From NCBI GenBank assembly GCA_963737285.1, contig CAVTRT010000002.1, forward strand, positions 434,001 to 498,000: DNA of 64,000 nucleotides. The letters run 5' to 3'. Below are positions 63,729 through 64,000 of the stretch, piece after piece. The notes under the pieces were generated by a model, which was given only the letters and a program-made list of their open reading frames with translations, searched no databases and was not told where the DNA came from. The DNA is from Trebonia sp963737285. GTDB lineage: Bacteria; Actinomycetota; Actinomycetes; Streptosporangiales; Streptosporangiaceae. Each line of letters starts with the position of its first letter. Position 1 is the stretch's first letter. Made by a program: the position numbers and the translations under genes.

Positions 63729-64000
63729 ATGGACTCTGAACGGCCCATCGCGGAGATCGAGGAACTGCTCGCCACCAAGGGCGAGCACCTGCGGCGCACC
63801 GCGACGCTGCTGGCCGGCGGCCCAGACGACGGCGAGGACCTGCTGCAGGCGGCGCTTGAGCGCATGTTCCGCCGGTGGCGCACGGCGATCACTGACCCCG
63901 AAGGATACCTACGGCGGACCATGTACAACCTGGCCGCCGACGGGTGGCGCCGAAGACAGTCATGGCGGGCCAAGGTCCCGCTGCTGAGTCAGCCGACGGC
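63729..64000 (+). CDS. SigE-family RNA polymerase sigma factor (module 3), cut by the window end
   Basis: From ATG 63729 the frame is open to the end of the window. Region 2 is present: IEELLATKGEHLRRTATLLA, GEDLLQAALERMFRRWRTAI, GYLRRTMYNLAADGWRRR. An in-frame GTG at 63693 is possible but would begin right at the -10 box. A purine-rich GGAGAGG lies 15 bases before the ATG. The layout predicts region 4 and a membrane partner just beyond the window. Confidence 0.88.
   Translation, partial: MDSERPIAEIEELLATKGEHLRRTATLLAGGPDDGEDLLQAALERMFRRWRTAITDPEGYLRRTMYNLAADGWRRRQSWRAKVPLLSQPT

Overview
The window comes from a high-GC actinomycete. It has a coproporphyrin-type heme set (hemE, hemY, hemQ), F420-type LLM and PPOX oxidoreductases, an XRE/DUF5753 plus DUF397 pair, a DUF574 S-adenosyl methyltransferase, and the order hemQ-hemY-hemE-DUF3000-RNase D-dxs known from mycobacteria. 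A filamentous soil actinomycete (Streptosporangiales-like) fits, but the order is an inference from gene content.

Layout. 0-4.5 kb: accessory genes (end of a Crp/Fnr regulator, a nucleotidyltransferase-like protein, remains of a lanthipeptide locus, a TRIC channel, a PPOX enzyme, an AT-richer membrane protein and a small secreted peptide). 4.9-16.3 kb: a secreted sedolisin-lectin protease, an LLM oxidoreductase, msrB, a DUF574 methyltransferase, an FHA-PrsW protease, ahpC-ahpF, a frameshifted arfB and an adenine/adenosine deaminase. 16.3-22 kb: a decayed zone with fragments of an MFS transporter, an SF1 helicase, a YdcF-like protein, a Ser/Thr kinase and others, plus striking inverted repeats. 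Among them stand an intact pentapeptide-repeat protein, a small GntR-type protein and the XRE-DUF397 pair. 22-46 kb: the core block hemQ-hemY-hemE-DUF3000-rnd-dxs, expanded by a secreted GH16 glucanase, a small ORF, several 30-33 bp tandem repeat arrays, HAD and tyrosine phosphatases, a STAS protein, DedA, mutT1-ppk1, a sulfotransferase and fprA. 46-58.6 kb: a quinone reductase, a phosphoesterase, two tandem paralogues of unknown function, aconitase, a Gln/Ala-rich protein and an LLM oxidoreductase divergent from a GntR regulator.

59.1-64.0 kb holds the most interesting system. Three consecutive SigE-family sigma factor modules each sit behind a near-identical promoter (CAAC[CG], 16 bp, CGT[AC]CTT). 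The two complete modules each carry a translationally coupled single-pass membrane partner. The partners' extracellular domain is present three times in total, once in the first and duplicated in the second, and every copy has two cysteines exactly 25 residues apart. This looks like a serially duplicated, autoregulated surface-sensing sigma system.

Caution: at least seven otherwise convincing genes (arfB, the GH16 enzyme, ppk1, the phosphoesterase, a 50 kb paralogue, the Gln-rich protein, the second sensor) carry one apparent frameshift each. This may reflect indel errors in the assembly as much as real gene decay.
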